Origin: an uncultured Porphyromonas sp.
Lineage (GTDB): Bacteria; Bacteroidota; Bacteroidia; Bacteroidales; Porphyromonadaceae
Reading direction: 5' to 3'
NCBI RefSeq assembly: GCF_938023125.1
Contig: NZ_CALHDW010000011.1
Span: forward strand, 1-64,000
DNA: 64,000 nt
Shown one piece after another: positions 8,656 to 17,181 of the stretch; position 1 is the stretch's first letter, and each line of letters opens with the position of its first letter. The position numbers were made by a program, and so were the translations under genes. A model generated the notes under the pieces. That model had not been told where the DNA came from. It saw nothing but the letters and a program-made list of their open reading frames with translations, and did not search any database.

Positions 8656-8915
8656 CAGTAGTTGTGCTCTTACTAGGGCTTTGTGCTCTCCCCTATGGCG
8701 GGATATTCGCTCGCGAGAGAGTGGGAGAGAGGCTTAGCTCTAGAGCAGATGACGAAGAACTATTGACCCTTTTAGTTCGATTGATGATGGGGTGCTAGAT
8801 TCCGTTTTAGCTATCTGAGGGAGAGGTTTAGGCCTTCCCTTGGGTAGCTTTCTCTATTTATGGAAAAGTTTATTCTCTCTATTTGTTGCCCTTCTTGTGG
8901 GGCTCTCTCTTCGCT

Positions 8916-10952
8916 ATGAGGTGTTTGACTCTCCGCTTCTTGCCCCTCTTTTGCTGCTCTCTGTTGCTTGGATTACACCCTCTTGAGGGGTGGGGGCAGC
9001 GGGACAGCGTGCGCACCACCCAGAGGGATTCTCTACTAGATGCCGAGGAGCTTCGGGATGATCTTCTGGAGCAGTTGCTAGAGCAGGGGGTACTTGACGA
9101 GGCTGAGGCAGGCGAAGTGCTGGGCGAGTTTGTGAGCGATCCGGCTTTGCGTATCGATGTCAATAGCGTGAGCGAAGAGGAGCTGGTGGGCACGGGGCTT
9201 CTCACCCCCTATGCGGCGCACCAATTCGTATTGGCTAGGCTGCATCGTGGGGGCGCCTTTCGTTCGCTTCGGGAGCTAAAGCAAATCCCGGGGTGGGACA
9301 TCCGTACCCTCCGCCGTGTTTTGCCCTATCTTGCGCTCATCCCCGTGCGAGAGCCTTCACAGATTGTACGCTCTTTTGCCGATGGCTCGCTCTCGGGGCA
9401 GGTTGCATTTGGGGGTGTTCAGAGCGATTCTCCCCCCTCTCCCCAAACGCTGGGAGGCCCCTATTCGCTCGATCTTAGGGCACGGTATCAAGTGCGCCGT
9501 CGCCTCTCTCTTGGGGTGCTTGGGGCGAGCCAACGTGGAGAACCCATCCTGCAACAGCGGTATCCGCCTCTCGATAGGGGGGCTTTTCACCTCTCCTTGC
9601 AGCTACCGGAGTACGCTCTTCGCCGGCTTGTTGTGGGCGACTATCGCCTTAAGTTGGGATTGGGTTTGGTAGCCTACCAAGGCTTTATGCGGGGTACGGA
9701 GCTGCGCTTGGGGATGCCTCTCTCTCCCTCCCCCATACAGGCCACACTCTCTGCCGACGAAGAGAATACCCTGCGTGGTGTTGCTACCGAAGTGGGCACC
9801 TCTGCCCTGCGTTTGTCCCTTTTTTACTCGGATAGAAGGCGTGATGGGGTGCTCCACGAGGGCGATAATTCGGTGCAACTCTTGGCGATAACGGGCTACC
9901 ATCGCACCCTGCTGGAGTGGAAGCATCGTCACCAGGTGCGGGAGCGGATTGTGGGGGGACGCCTTGCCTTTCGGGTGCCACAAGCCTCTTTGGCATTTAA
10001 CTACCTCCGTATGGATTGGCCGGGGCATCTCGTGCAGCAACTTCCCCACTATAGCTACCTCCACGAAGCCCACGACTTACGCTATCTTCAGTATTTCTCG
10101 TTGGATTATCGGGCCTCTTCTCGCTCGGGGCAGTGGCTTAGTGCCGGCGAGATAGCTCTCTCGTCTCGAGGCGGAAAGGCGGCTCTTGCTTACGTGCGAT
10201 TCCGCGACCCCGATTGGGGAGAGTACACACTCTCGGGGCGTTATCTATCGCCCTCTTATATGGCTCCCTTGGGCAACGCTGCAAGCCGATATGCCTACCC
10301 CGGTAATGAACTTGGTTGCTACATGGCGGCACATGCCCCTCTTTTCGAACCTCTCGATCTGCTGCTGAGTTGGAATGTTTACCGAAGTCTTCTGGCTCGG
10401 AAGGGCGAGTCTGCTCCCTCTCAAGGCGGTATCTTAGGGGTGCGTGTGGGCTATGCTTTTGCCTCCCAATGCCTCATCTCTGCTCAGTATCGTCTTCACT
10501 ATGAGCGTGACAAAGGGCAACGGCATGCTCTGTACCTGCGAGGCATTGTCCCCTTTTCTCCCAGATGGAAGGCAACCCTAGGGGCACAAGTCAAGAGAAA
10601 TCATATAGAAAGGGCAAAGGGGATGGCTTGGCAGGGGGGCTTCTCTACTTCGTTGCAGGTTGATTATACCCCCACGGAGCGTTTCCGCATCGGCGGATTG
10701 GGCCTCTTTTACCAAACCGACTCGTTCGACGAGCGGAGTATCTACTACACTCCCTATGTGCGTACAACCTATTTGCTTAGCTCTTTCTACGGCAAGGGCA
10801 TTGCCGGTATTGGCTATGCCCGCTGGCGTGTAGGCGAGCATTGGGCTATTGAGGCGAAGGTGGTTACCTCCCTGCCGATGGGGCCGAGTCTGGGAGCGCA
10901 TCGGGCCTCTGCTAGGGCCACTGAGTTTGCCCTCTCGCTGTCGCTGTTCTAG
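8916..10952 (+). CDS. Outer-membrane beta-barrel protein with N-terminal helix-hairpin-helix (ComEA-like) region
   Basis: 678 residues from the ATG at 8916 (the open frame starts with a TTG at 8883, but the ATG gives a proper signal peptide ending near G-W-G). Residues of about 75-145 contain two helix-hairpin-helix units (I-D-V-N-S-V-S-E-E-E-L and L-R-E-L-K-Q-I-P-G-W), the type of ComEA that binds DNA backbones. The remaining 500 residues are amphipathic beta strands with a terminal aromatic residue (S-L-F), as in outer-membrane barrels. The family occurs across Bacteroidota as 'helix-hairpin-helix domain-containing protein'. A role in DNA binding or uptake at the cell surface is an inference from the domain only. 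Confidence 0.75.
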   Translation: MRCLTLRFLPLFCCSLLLGLHPLEGWGQRDSVRTTQRDSLLDAEELRDDLLEQLLEQGVLDEAEAGEVLGEFVSDPALRIDVNSVSEEELVGTGLLTPYAAHQFVLARLHRGGAFRSLRELKQIPGWDIRTLRRVLPYLALIPVREPSQIVRSFADGSLSGQVAFGGVQSDSPPSPQTLGGPYSLDLRARYQVRRRLSLGVLGASQRGEPILQQRYPPLDRGAFHLSLQLPEYALRRLVVGDYRLKLGLGLVAYQGFMRGTELRLGMPLSPSPIQATLSADEENTLRGVATEVGTSALRLSLFYSDRRRDGVLHEGDNSVQLLAITGYHRTLLEWKHRHQVRERIVGGRLAFRVPQASLAFNYLRMDWPGHLVQQLPHYSYLHEAHDLRYLQYFSLDYRASSRSGQWLSAGEIALSSRGGKAALAYVRFRDPDWGEYTLSGRYLSPSYMAPLGNAASRYAYPGNELGCYMAAHAPLFEPLDLLLSWNVYRSLLARKGESAPSQGGILGVRVGYAFASQCLISAQYRLHYERDKGQRHALYLRGIVPFSPRWKATLGAQVKRNHIERAKGMAWQGGFSTSLQVDYTPTERFRIGGLGLFYQTDSFDERSIYYTPYVRTTYLLSSFYGKGIAGIGYARWRVGEHWAIEAKVVTSLPMGPSLGAHRASARATEFALSLSLF

Positions 10953-11250
10953 GGCAAGGGGCAAGGGTCCTTTTTTCTCTGCCTGATTTCTGAATTTTTT
11001 TTCACCCTGCTCTCCCGATTTTTCTACCCTAAAATCAAACTTTTTTCAGCCGGAAAGGGACTCCCTTTTTGGCTGTCTTTTTTTTCTCTTTTCACCGTAT
11101 GCAAAAATAGGGGGAGGGGAGAGGTGAAATAGGGGCGGGTAGGAGCGGATAGCCTCATGGCATCAGCCGGTGGTTGATAGGGGGGCGGCAGGCTCTCTTG
11201 CTGAGAGGGGGCTCTTCCCTAGAAAAAGGAATTATATCACGATAATAAGC
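10953..11250. other. Intergenic region with a weak hairpin/T-run
   Basis: No coding sequence. A short 6-bp hairpin at 11054-11068 followed by T residues could terminate the barrel-protein transcript, with moderate doubt. The rest is T-rich then G-rich with nothing else recognisable. Confidence 0.4.
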
Positions 11251-11258
11251 TACCTTTG
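11251..11258 (+). promoter_or_regulatory. -7 box (TACCTTTG) of glyA
   Basis: TACCTTTG followed by GCA, 37 bp before the glyA ATG, fits the TAnnTTTG consensus. No matching TTTG -33 element is visible. Confidence 0.55.
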
Positions 11259-11295
11259 CAGGAGCGTTTAGATAATTACTAAATCATCTCTAGAT

Positions 11296-12576
11296 ATGAA
11301 CAAAGACAACATCATCTTCAACCTCATCGAGGAAGAGCACCAGCGCCAAATGAAAGGCATTGAGCTCATCGCCTCTGAGAACTTCGTAAGCGAACAAGTA
11401 ATGCAGGCTATGGGTAGCTGCATGACCAATAAGTATGCCGAAGGTTATCCCGGTAAGCGTTACTATGGTGGTTGCGAAGTAGTAGACAAAAGTGAGCAAA
11501 TCGCCATCGATCGCATCAAGCAGCTCTTCGATGCCGAATGGGCAAACGTACAACCTCACTCAGGTGCACAAGCCAACATGGCTGTTCTCCTCGCTTGTCT
11601 AGAGGCTGGCGACACCTTTATGGGTCTTAATCTCGATCACGGTGGTCACCTCTCTCACGGTTCTCTCGTTAATAGCTCAGGTATCCTCTACAAGCCCGTA
11701 GGTTACAACCTCAGCCGTGAGACCGGTATGGTAGACTACGATGAGATGGAGCAACTCGCTCGTCAGCACAAACCCAAACTCCTTATCGCCGGTGGTTCGG
11801 CTTACTCTCGCGAGTGGGACTACGAACGCATGCGTAAGATTGCCGACGAAGTAGGTGCTATCTTTATGGTAGATATGGCTCACCCTGCAGGGCTTATCGC
11901 TGCCGGTCTTCTCAAGAACCCCGTAAAGTATGCTCATATCGTAACCTCTACTACGCACAAGACTCTCCGTGGCCCTCGTGGTGGTATCATCCTTTTGGGT
12001 AAAGACTTTGAGAATCCTTGGGGTAAGAAGACTCCTAAGGGCGAAATCAAGAAGATGTCTCAATTGCTCGACTCTGCCGTATTCCCCGGAGTACAAGGTG
12101 GTCCTCTTGAGCATGTTATTGCTGCTAAGGCTGTTGCTTTTGGCGAAGCTCTCGACCCCTCATTCAAGGTATATCAAGAGCAGGTAAAGCTCAACGCTGC
12201 TACCATCGCTAAGGCCTTTATGGATTGTGGTTACAACGTAATCTCCGGTGGTACAGACAACCACTCAATGCTTATTGACCTCCGCACCAAGTATCCCGAT
12301 CTTACGGGTAAGGTGGCTGAGAAGGCCCTTGTAGCTGCTGATATCACGGTGAATAAGAACATGGTTCCCTTCGATAGCCGCTCTGCATTCCAGACTTCGG
12401 GCTTCCGTGTGGGTACGCCTGCTATCACCACTCGTGGCGTGAAGGAAGACAAGATGCCTATCATCGTTGAACTTATCGACCGCGTGCTTCGCGATCCGGA
12501 AAATGATGCCGTAATCGCTGCCGTTCGTGCCGAAGTAAACAACATGATGCGCGAGTATCCTATCTTCGCTTGGTAA
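11296..12576 (+). CDS. glyA: Serine hydroxymethyltransferase
   Basis: PLP enzyme interconverting serine and glycine with transfer of a one-carbon unit to tetrahydrofolate, in the cytoplasm. The 426-residue length is normal. Clear signatures are G-I-E-L-I-A-S-E-N near residue 21, K-Y-A-E-G-Y-P-G-K-R-Y-Y-G-G near 46-59, and the PLP-binding lysine K232 in S-T-T-H-K-T-L-R-G-P-R-G-G. Codon choice is strongly biased (CGT, GGT, CTC), typical of a highly expressed gene here. It has its own promoter-like box (11251) and a strong terminator (12600-12638), so it is probably monocistronic. serB and gcvT, the enzymes before and after it in serine/glycine metabolism, lie within 6 kb. Confidence 0.97.
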   Translation: MNKDNIIFNLIEEEHQRQMKGIELIASENFVSEQVMQAMGSCMTNKYAEGYPGKRYYGGCEVVDKSEQIAIDRIKQLFDAEWANVQPHSGAQANMAVLLACLEAGDTFMGLNLDHGGHLSHGSLVNSSGILYKPVGYNLSRETGMVDYDEMEQLARQHKPKLLIAGGSAYSREWDYERMRKIADEVGAIFMVDMAHPAGLIAAGLLKNPVKYAHIVTSTTHKTLRGPRGGIILLGKDFENPWGKKTPKGEIKKMSQLLDSAVFPGVQGGPLEHVIAAKAVAFGEALDPSFKVYQEQVKLNAATIAKAFMDCGYNVISGGTDNHSMLIDLRTKYPDLTGKVAEKALVAADITVNKNMVPFDSRSAFQTSGFRVGTPAITTRGVKEDKMPIIVELIDRVLRDPENDAVIAAVRAEVNNMMREYPIFAW

Positions 12577-12599
12577 TCGCATCGAACTGTTAAAACGAT

Positions 12600-12638
12600 C
12601 CCCTCTCCTGCTCTTGCAGTGGAGAGGGGACTTTTTTT
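12600..12638 (+). terminator. Intrinsic terminator of glyA
   Basis: A 9-bp perfect stem (CCCCTCTCC at 12600-12608 with GGAGAGGGG at 12621-12629) is followed by a seven-T run at 12632-12638. Confidence 0.85.
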
Positions 12639-12981
12639 ACTTCCTTTTGCGCCCTTCTGGAGCATAGGAAGAGGGGAAAGAACGGATCTGTGCTTTTCGT
12701 TCTTTCCTAAAAATCCTGCTTTTTTAGTTTTCTTCGTGATGAGAGGGGATGAAAATCGAGAGAATAACTTTGCTTCTTTCTTCTCCAAAACACTCTCCGC
12801 TTTCTCCTTTTTTTTGAGTGCTGAGGGTGGGGATGAGGACAAGTATGTGCTTCTTGCTGTGCCATGAAAAATATCTCTTTCACCCCATCTGGCGCGTTAA
12901 AAATCAAGAGGGTAGTATAAATCTAGTTAAATATTCGGGGGGGGGGCTGACTGATAAGGTCCGAAATGGCGATAAAATGAT
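12639..12981. other. Intergenic region with G10 tract and a distal promoter-like box
   Basis: No gene is supported. TAACTTTG at 12765-12772 matches the -7 consensus but has no open frame directly after it. A run of ten G residues lies at 12937-12946, about 36 bp upstream of the -7 box of the AraC-type gene, and is a candidate slippage site. Confidence 0.5.
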
Positions 12982-12989
12982 TACCTTTG
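12982..12989 (+). promoter_or_regulatory. -7 box (TACCTTTG) of the AraC-type gene
   Basis: TACCTTTG lies 16 bp before the first in-frame ATG (13005). It rules out the TTG at 12987 as a start because that codon sits inside this box. Confidence 0.5.
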
Positions 12990-13004
12990 TGCTCGTTAGT
13001 AACA

Positions 13005-13958
13005 ATGTATATGAAGCAGCACGATTTTTCTGCCACGCCAGAGGTATCTTGTCCGTCTATAGACATAGAGACGGATGTTCTTTTTGCCGACCACCCGCTG
13101 CAGTACTCTACAGCAGTGGCCTCTTCTCTTCGGCAGCCACCCGCAATATTATCCCTTGCGCATGGTGCCGCTCGCCCCATAGAAACGGAGGATGAGTATG
13201 CTCTTGTGATCCCGCTTAATGGGGATATTGTGGTTCGTGAGGCTCCCTATCTTGATCGTGTATTGCATCAAGATCATATGCTTCTTGTGCCCCATTTCAC
13301 CCAGCTCACGCTGCATACCCTGGCGGAAGAAAGTTCTGTTTTAACTTTCCGTTTCCTCCCCAGTATCCAGCTATGTGCCGGCCGATGCCCAAATAGAGCT
13401 CATTGTAGCGCAGATTTGGATCATCACCATCGGGTCACCGCTTCAGATACACAGCTTGTTTCGGCCACTACCTATCTGGAGATCAAGCAACCTATCTATA
13501 GTTGGTGCCAAACCGTAGTTTCCTATATTAGAAGGGGGTCTACAACGCTTTCTCTCTATGAGTATAAGTTGCGTGAGTTCTTCTACATCTTGCGCACCTT
13601 CTACGACCGAAATGTAGCAGATGCCTTCCTCGAAAACTTCCACTGTCACAATGTGGGCTTCCGAGCTTTTGTCTTCAGACACAACCTCGACTGCCGTAAT
13701 GTGGAGGAGTTGGCAGAGATACTTGGGATGTCGCTATCGACCTTTAAGCGTACGTTTAAAGAGGAGTTCAACTGCCCCCCACTGCAGTGGATGCACAAGC
13801 AAAAAGCCGTCTATATCTACCGTGATCTCATCGCAAAGGAATTGACCCTTGCGGAGATCGCCAAAAAATATCACTTCTCTTCGGTGAGTTACCTTTGCGC
13901 ATTCTGTAAGAAAATGCTCAATGCCACTCCCATGAAGATCAGTGGGCAGAAGCAATAG
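13005..13958 (+). CDS. AraC-family transcriptional regulator with a Cys/His cluster
   Basis: 317 residues from the ATG at 13005 (13011 is an alternative). The C-terminal 100 residues carry the two AraC helix-turn-helix motifs (V-E-E-L-A-E-I-L-G-M-S-L-S-T-F-K-R-T-F-K and L-A-E-I-A-K-K-Y-H-F-S-S-V-S-Y-L, ending in P-M-K-I). The N-terminal 200 residues form a cupin-like sensor domain, as in regulators of the exsA/PchR type without a known ligand. Unusually, residues 124-142 hold three cysteines and three histidines in a row (C124, C128, C134, H140-142), a possible metal or redox site. No target gene can be named. The gene stands alone. A G10 tract upstream may affect its expression. Confidence 0.85.
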   Translation: MYMKQHDFSATPEVSCPSIDIETDVLFADHPLQYSTAVASSLRQPPAILSLAHGAARPIETEDEYALVIPLNGDIVVREAPYLDRVLHQDHMLLVPHFTQLTLHTLAEESSVLTFRFLPSIQLCAGRCPNRAHCSADLDHHHRVTASDTQLVSATTYLEIKQPIYSWCQTVVSYIRRGSTTLSLYEYKLREFFYILRTFYDRNVADAFLENFHCHNVGFRAFVFRHNLDCRNVEELAEILGMSLSTFKRTFKEEFNCPPLQWMHKQKAVYIYRDLIAKELTLAEIAKKYHFSSVSYLCAFCKKMLNATPMKISGQKQ

Positions 13959-13968
13959 TTTTGCCTTC

Positions 13969-13999
13969 CCCTATTCCCCCACTGAAGGGGGGAGTAGGC
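13969..13999 (+). terminator. Stem-loop after the AraC-type gene
   Basis: An interrupted stem, CCTATTCCCCC paired with GGGGGGAGTAGG around an ACTGA loop. No T run follows, so termination is uncertain. Confidence 0.35.
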
Positions 14000-14074
14000 G
14001 AGGGAGACGATAGAACGAGTAGAGCTAACTTGCATAGATTGTTGTATTAAGTAGTCAACAATCGGCGAGAGTTA

Positions 14075-14082
14075 CTATCTTT
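14075..14082 (+). promoter_or_regulatory. -7 box (TATCTTTG) of serB
   Basis: TATCTTTG, 52 bp before the serB ATG, matches the Bacteroidetes -7 consensus. Confidence 0.5.
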
Positions 14083-14134
14083 GTTATAGAATTTCTCGCA
14101 GTGAAAATAAATCTGAGGTAGCTAATAACTACAT

Positions 14135-15385
14135 ATGATGCAAAACAAAAACAAGCTTCTACTAGCTACGATCCAGGGAACCGATCGCCCCGGCGTAACT
14201 GCCTCGCTCATGCAGATCCTCGCAGAGCACGATGCCTTTATCCTCGATATTGGTCAGGCGGACATTCACAGTAACCTCAATCTGGGAATCCTTTTCCAGA
14301 CCAGTGAGGAGGCTTCTGGTAAGATCCTCAAAGATCTTTTATTCCGCAGTTATGAGTTGGGTGTCTCCATTCGTTTCTCTCCTATCACTAGCGAAAATTA
14401 TACACGTTGGGTAGATGCTCAGGGTAAGAACCGCTACATCATCACGGTAGTAGCTCGTAAAATTACCGCAGAGATGCTCTCCGCTCTTGCACACGAGGCT
14501 GCTGACCAGGGACTTAATATCGACAATATTCGTCGTCTTACAGGTCGTATCCCTCTAGAGAAAGATGCTCGAGCACCCATGGCCAGTATCGAGTTTTCGA
14601 TGCGTGGTACCCCCAACGATATTGATGCTCTCAAAGAGTCTCTCTTGCGCATTTCGGCCGAGCTCAATATGGATATCTCCTTCCAGAGGGAGTCTATGTT
14701 CCGCCGGATGCGTCGTCTTATCTGCTTCGATATGGACTCTACGCTCATCCAAACAGAGGTTATTGATGAGTTGGCCATGAAGGCCGGAGTGGGCGACAAA
14801 GTAAAGGAAATAACCGAGCGCGCTATGCGTGGTGAGATTGATTTCCGTGAGAGCTTTACCGAGCGAGTGGCACTACTCAAGGGTTTGGATGTATCTGTGA
14901 TGGAAGAGATTGCAGAGAATCTCCCAATGACAGAGGGGATCGAGCGTCTTATGAAAGTGCTCAAGTTCATGGGCTACAAGATTGCCATCTTGTCGGGGGG
15001 ATTTACCTACTTTGGTCACTACCTCCAGAAAAAATATGGGATAGACTATGTGTATGCCAATCAGCTGGAGGTGGGCGAGGATGGCAAGCTTACCGGTCGA
15101 TATGTGGGCGAGATCGTAGATGCTCATCGTAAGGCCGAATTGCTCAAGCTCATTGCCCAAGTAGAAAAGGTAGACCTCCAGCAGACGGTGGCCGTAGGGG
15201 ATGGCGCCAATGACCTCCTCATGTTGCGTGAGGCCGGGCTGGGTATCGCCTTCCACGCTAAGCCTAAGGTGAAGGCAACCGCACGGCAGAGTATCTCGTT
15301 TGTGGGGCTCGATGGTATCCTTTACTTCTTGGGATACAAAGACTCCATGTTCGATGAGACGCTCCTCAATCATCAGATTATCTAA
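14135..15385 (+). CDS. serB: Phosphoserine phosphatase with N-terminal ACT domains
   Basis: HAD-superfamily enzyme that dephosphorylates phosphoserine, the last step of serine synthesis. 416 residues: two ACT-like regulatory domains (about 8-85 and 100-180) precede the phosphatase. The nucleophile motif is F-D-M-D-S-T with D199 and D201. Later HAD motifs are L-S-G-G-F and V-G-D-G-A-N-D. The arrangement is that of the long SerB forms seen in Bacteroidota and mycobacteria, where ACT domains give amino-acid feedback. The product feeds glyA upstream. A promoter-like box lies 52 bp before the start; the following small gene is 52 bp downstream and may be co-transcribed. Confidence 0.95.
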   Translation: MMQNKNKLLLATIQGTDRPGVTASLMQILAEHDAFILDIGQADIHSNLNLGILFQTSEEASGKILKDLLFRSYELGVSIRFSPITSENYTRWVDAQGKNRYIITVVARKITAEMLSALAHEAADQGLNIDNIRRLTGRIPLEKDARAPMASIEFSMRGTPNDIDALKESLLRISAELNMDISFQRESMFRRMRRLICFDMDSTLIQTEVIDELAMKAGVGDKVKEITERAMRGEIDFRESFTERVALLKGLDVSVMEEIAENLPMTEGIERLMKVLKFMGYKIAILSGGFTYFGHYLQKKYGIDYVYANQLEVGEDGKLTGRYVGEIVDAHRKAELLKLIAQVEKVDLQQTVAVGDGANDLLMLREAGLGIAFHAKPKVKATARQSISFVGLDGILYFLGYKDSMFDETLLNHQII

Positions 15386-15437
15386 AGGTTGTTTCCCATC
15401 TAAATCAAATAAATCTTCTCGATTATTCGCTAGTACA

Positions 15438-15740
15438 ATGGTCCGTCATCTCGTTACCTTTACCCTAGAGGGGTTTGCTTCGTCCGATGCTGCCCAAACC
15501 CATCTTCAGCAAATAAAAGTGGCTTTGGAGGCCCTCCCTGCTAGCATCCCAGCCCTTAAGGCTATGCGTGTGCACCCCAACGAGAACCCTGCCGAAGCCG
15601 TGGGATTTATCCTCGAAGCAGACCTGGAGACTTGGCAAGATCTCCCTCTCTATGCCGAGCATCCGGCGCATCAGAGTGTGGTAAAAGAGCTTATTGCTCC
15701 CTACAAAAAGGGGCGTGCGTGTGTCGATTTTGAGATCTAA
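15438..15740 (+). CDS. Stress-responsive Dabb (A/B-barrel) domain protein
   Basis: 100 residues from the ATG at 15438. The protein begins M-V-R-H-L-V-T-F and continues with a ferredoxin-like beta-alpha-beta pattern ending in F-E-I, as in the Dabb (PF07876) family. A longer open frame reaching back into serB is an artefact. Dabb proteins dimerise into an alpha/beta barrel; in bacteria their role is mostly unknown, some being linked to stress or polyketide cyclisation. It lies 12 bp before lptB and is probably in the same transcript. No catalytic residues can be named. Confidence 0.8.
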   Translation: MVRHLVTFTLEGFASSDAAQTHLQQIKVALEALPASIPALKAMRVHPNENPAEAVGFILEADLETWQDLPLYAEHPAHQSVVKELIAPYKKGRACVDFEI

Positions 15741-15752
15741 ACAAAAATCCCG

Positions 15753-16493
15753 ATGAGTACTCTCCGTACCGATAATCTGATCAAACGTTATCGCAGTCGC
15801 ACGGTTGTCAACCATGTATCTGTAGAGATAAACCAAGGCGAGATTGTGGGGCTTTTGGGCCCTAATGGCGCCGGTAAGACTACTACTTTTTACATGACCG
15901 TGGGGCTTGTTGTGCCTAATGAGGGGCGTATTATCCTCGATGACGTTGATATTACAGACTATCCGGTGTATAAGAGAGCACGTCTGGGTATCGGCTACCT
16001 AGCTCAGGAGGATAGTGTATTCCGCAAAATGACGGTGGAAGACAACCTCCGTACGGTACTCGAGATGACGCCTCAGTCTCGCGAGGAGCAGACCGAGAGC
16101 TTGGAGCGTCTTATCAAGGAGTTTAGGCTTGATAAGGTGCGTCGGAATCTGGGAAGTCGCCTATCCGGGGGCGAGCGTAGACGTGTGGAGATAGCACGCT
16201 GTTTGGCTATCAATCCTCGTTTTATCATGCTCGATGAGCCCTTTGCCGGCGTCGATCCCATCGCCGTACAAGATATCCAATACATTGTGGCGCACCTCAA
16301 AGAGCGCAATATTGGTATCCTTATTACGGATCATAATGTGAATGAAACCCTCTCCATTACAGATAGAGCGTACCTCCTTTTTGAGGGGAAGGTGCTTTTT
16401 CAGGGTACGCCGGAAGAGTTGGCAGAGAACGAAATAGTGCGGGAGAAGTACCTCGGGAGAGACTTCCTTTTGCGCCGCAAACAGTTCTCTTAG
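15753..16493 (+). CDS. lptB: LPS export ABC transporter ATP-binding protein
   Basis: Cytoplasmic ATPase that powers LptFG extraction of lipopolysaccharide from the inner membrane. 246 residues with all ABC motifs: Walker A G-P-N-G-A-G-K-T at 36-43, signature L-S-G-G-E-R-R-R-V-E-I-A-R, Walker B F-I-M-L-D-E-P-F-A-G-V-D-P, and a switch histidine in I-T-D-H-N-V. The L-S-G-G-E-R-R-R-x-E-I-A-R signature and F-A-G-V-D-P are diagnostic for LptB rather than generic ABC ATPases. The partner permeases are not in this window. Confidence 0.95.
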   Translation: MSTLRTDNLIKRYRSRTVVNHVSVEINQGEIVGLLGPNGAGKTTTFYMTVGLVVPNEGRIILDDVDITDYPVYKRARLGIGYLAQEDSVFRKMTVEDNLRTVLEMTPQSREEQTESLERLIKEFRLDKVRRNLGSRLSGGERRRVEIARCLAINPRFIMLDEPFAGVDPIAVQDIQYIVAHLKERNIGILITDHNVNETLSITDRAYLLFEGKVLFQGTPEELAENEIVREKYLGRDFLLRRKQFS

Positions 16494-16740
16494 CCCCTCA
16501 GATTTTTCGCTACTGCGCTGGCACTCAGCGATAAAATTCTTCCTATCAATATCCTGAATGGTGCGATAGAAAGAAATCATTGCTGCGGTCCAATGGTTGG
16601 AGTATCTTAGTGGTGTGATTGATCCTAAATAGTGATTAGACAGTCCCCCAATCCTTAGATATTTCTTCGGTGCGTATTTATGTATATAAGGAAAGAAGAG
16701 CCGATTAAACCTTCGGCTCGAGGGGGCGTCTAAAGAAGTA
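16494..16740. other. Intergenic region after lptB without an identified gene
   Basis: A minus-strand open frame crosses this stretch and continues into the lptB gene, but it resembles no family and most of it is antisense to lptB. A 7-bp hairpin (GAGCCGA at about 16701 with TCGGCTC) is present. Nothing firm can be assigned. Confidence 0.4.
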
Positions 16741-16905
16741 AAGGCACTGAGGCAAGTGAGAGAACTTGAGCCCTCGATGATATAATCCCTCAAGGGGGTA
16801 CAGATACCCGAGTAACCAAGGCCTTAACCCATAGTCGGGGGAGAACATTACTCCAAAGGGAGATTGTTCTTCAATCTGTCAAGATCTCGAACTCCTCAGT
16901 GCCTT
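16741..16905 (+). ncRNA. Candidate structured RNA between lptB and gcvT
   Basis: A perfect 12-bp long-range pairing (AAGGCACTGAGG at 16741-16752 with its complement at 16894-16905) encloses about 140 nt. Inside it, several local hairpins occur: GGGTA/TACCC, CTCC/GGAG and AGATTG/CAATCT. An intrinsic terminator follows at 16965-17001. I do not recognise a known RNA family; 6S RNA, RNase P RNA, tmRNA and the glycine riboswitch were considered and none fits their conserved sequences. No clear promoter is seen. Confidence 0.4.
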
Positions 16906-16964
16906 CCCTCAAACTCCTTTCGCTTGGCCTTTTAGGGGCTATTGCGAGAGGATTTCTTTCGTTT

Positions 16965-17001
16965 CTGTCCTATGCGTTTTTACGTGTAGGGCAGTTTTTT
17001 T
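16965..17001 (+). terminator. Strong intrinsic terminator upstream of gcvT
   Basis: A 12-bp stem with G-U pairs (16965-16976 with 16983-16994), six-base loop, followed by seven T residues (16995-17001). It ends either the lptB transcript or a short RNA from 16741. Confidence 0.75.
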
Positions 17002-17133
17002 ATCGATCTTTGGTAGGATGTTTTTAGAAGTTGAGCTATTCAAAATTGTTAATTAACTTTTTAGGCGTTTGCTCCTAGGTGGGGTCTAGAGGCTTCATCC
17101 CTCTTTTTCGCTTATCGGACAGTAATAATTCGC

Positions 17134-17141
17134 TATCTTTG
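17134..17141 (+). promoter_or_regulatory. -7 box (TATCTTTG) of gcvT
   Basis: TATCTTTG, 40 bp before the gcvT ATG, matches the TAnnTTTG consensus. Confidence 0.55.
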
Positions 17142-17181
17142 TCCCTAGGACAAAAAATAAATTAGATACAATATCGTACGT

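Noticed and set aside
12818..13195. Plus-strand 125-codon frame overlapping the AraC-type gene start
   Set aside because: It is in another frame from a well-supported gene and has no recognisable product.
16161..16793. 210-codon minus-strand frame crossing the end of lptB
   Set aside because: Half of it is antisense to lptB and the remainder resembles no known protein. A degenerate gene cannot be fully excluded.
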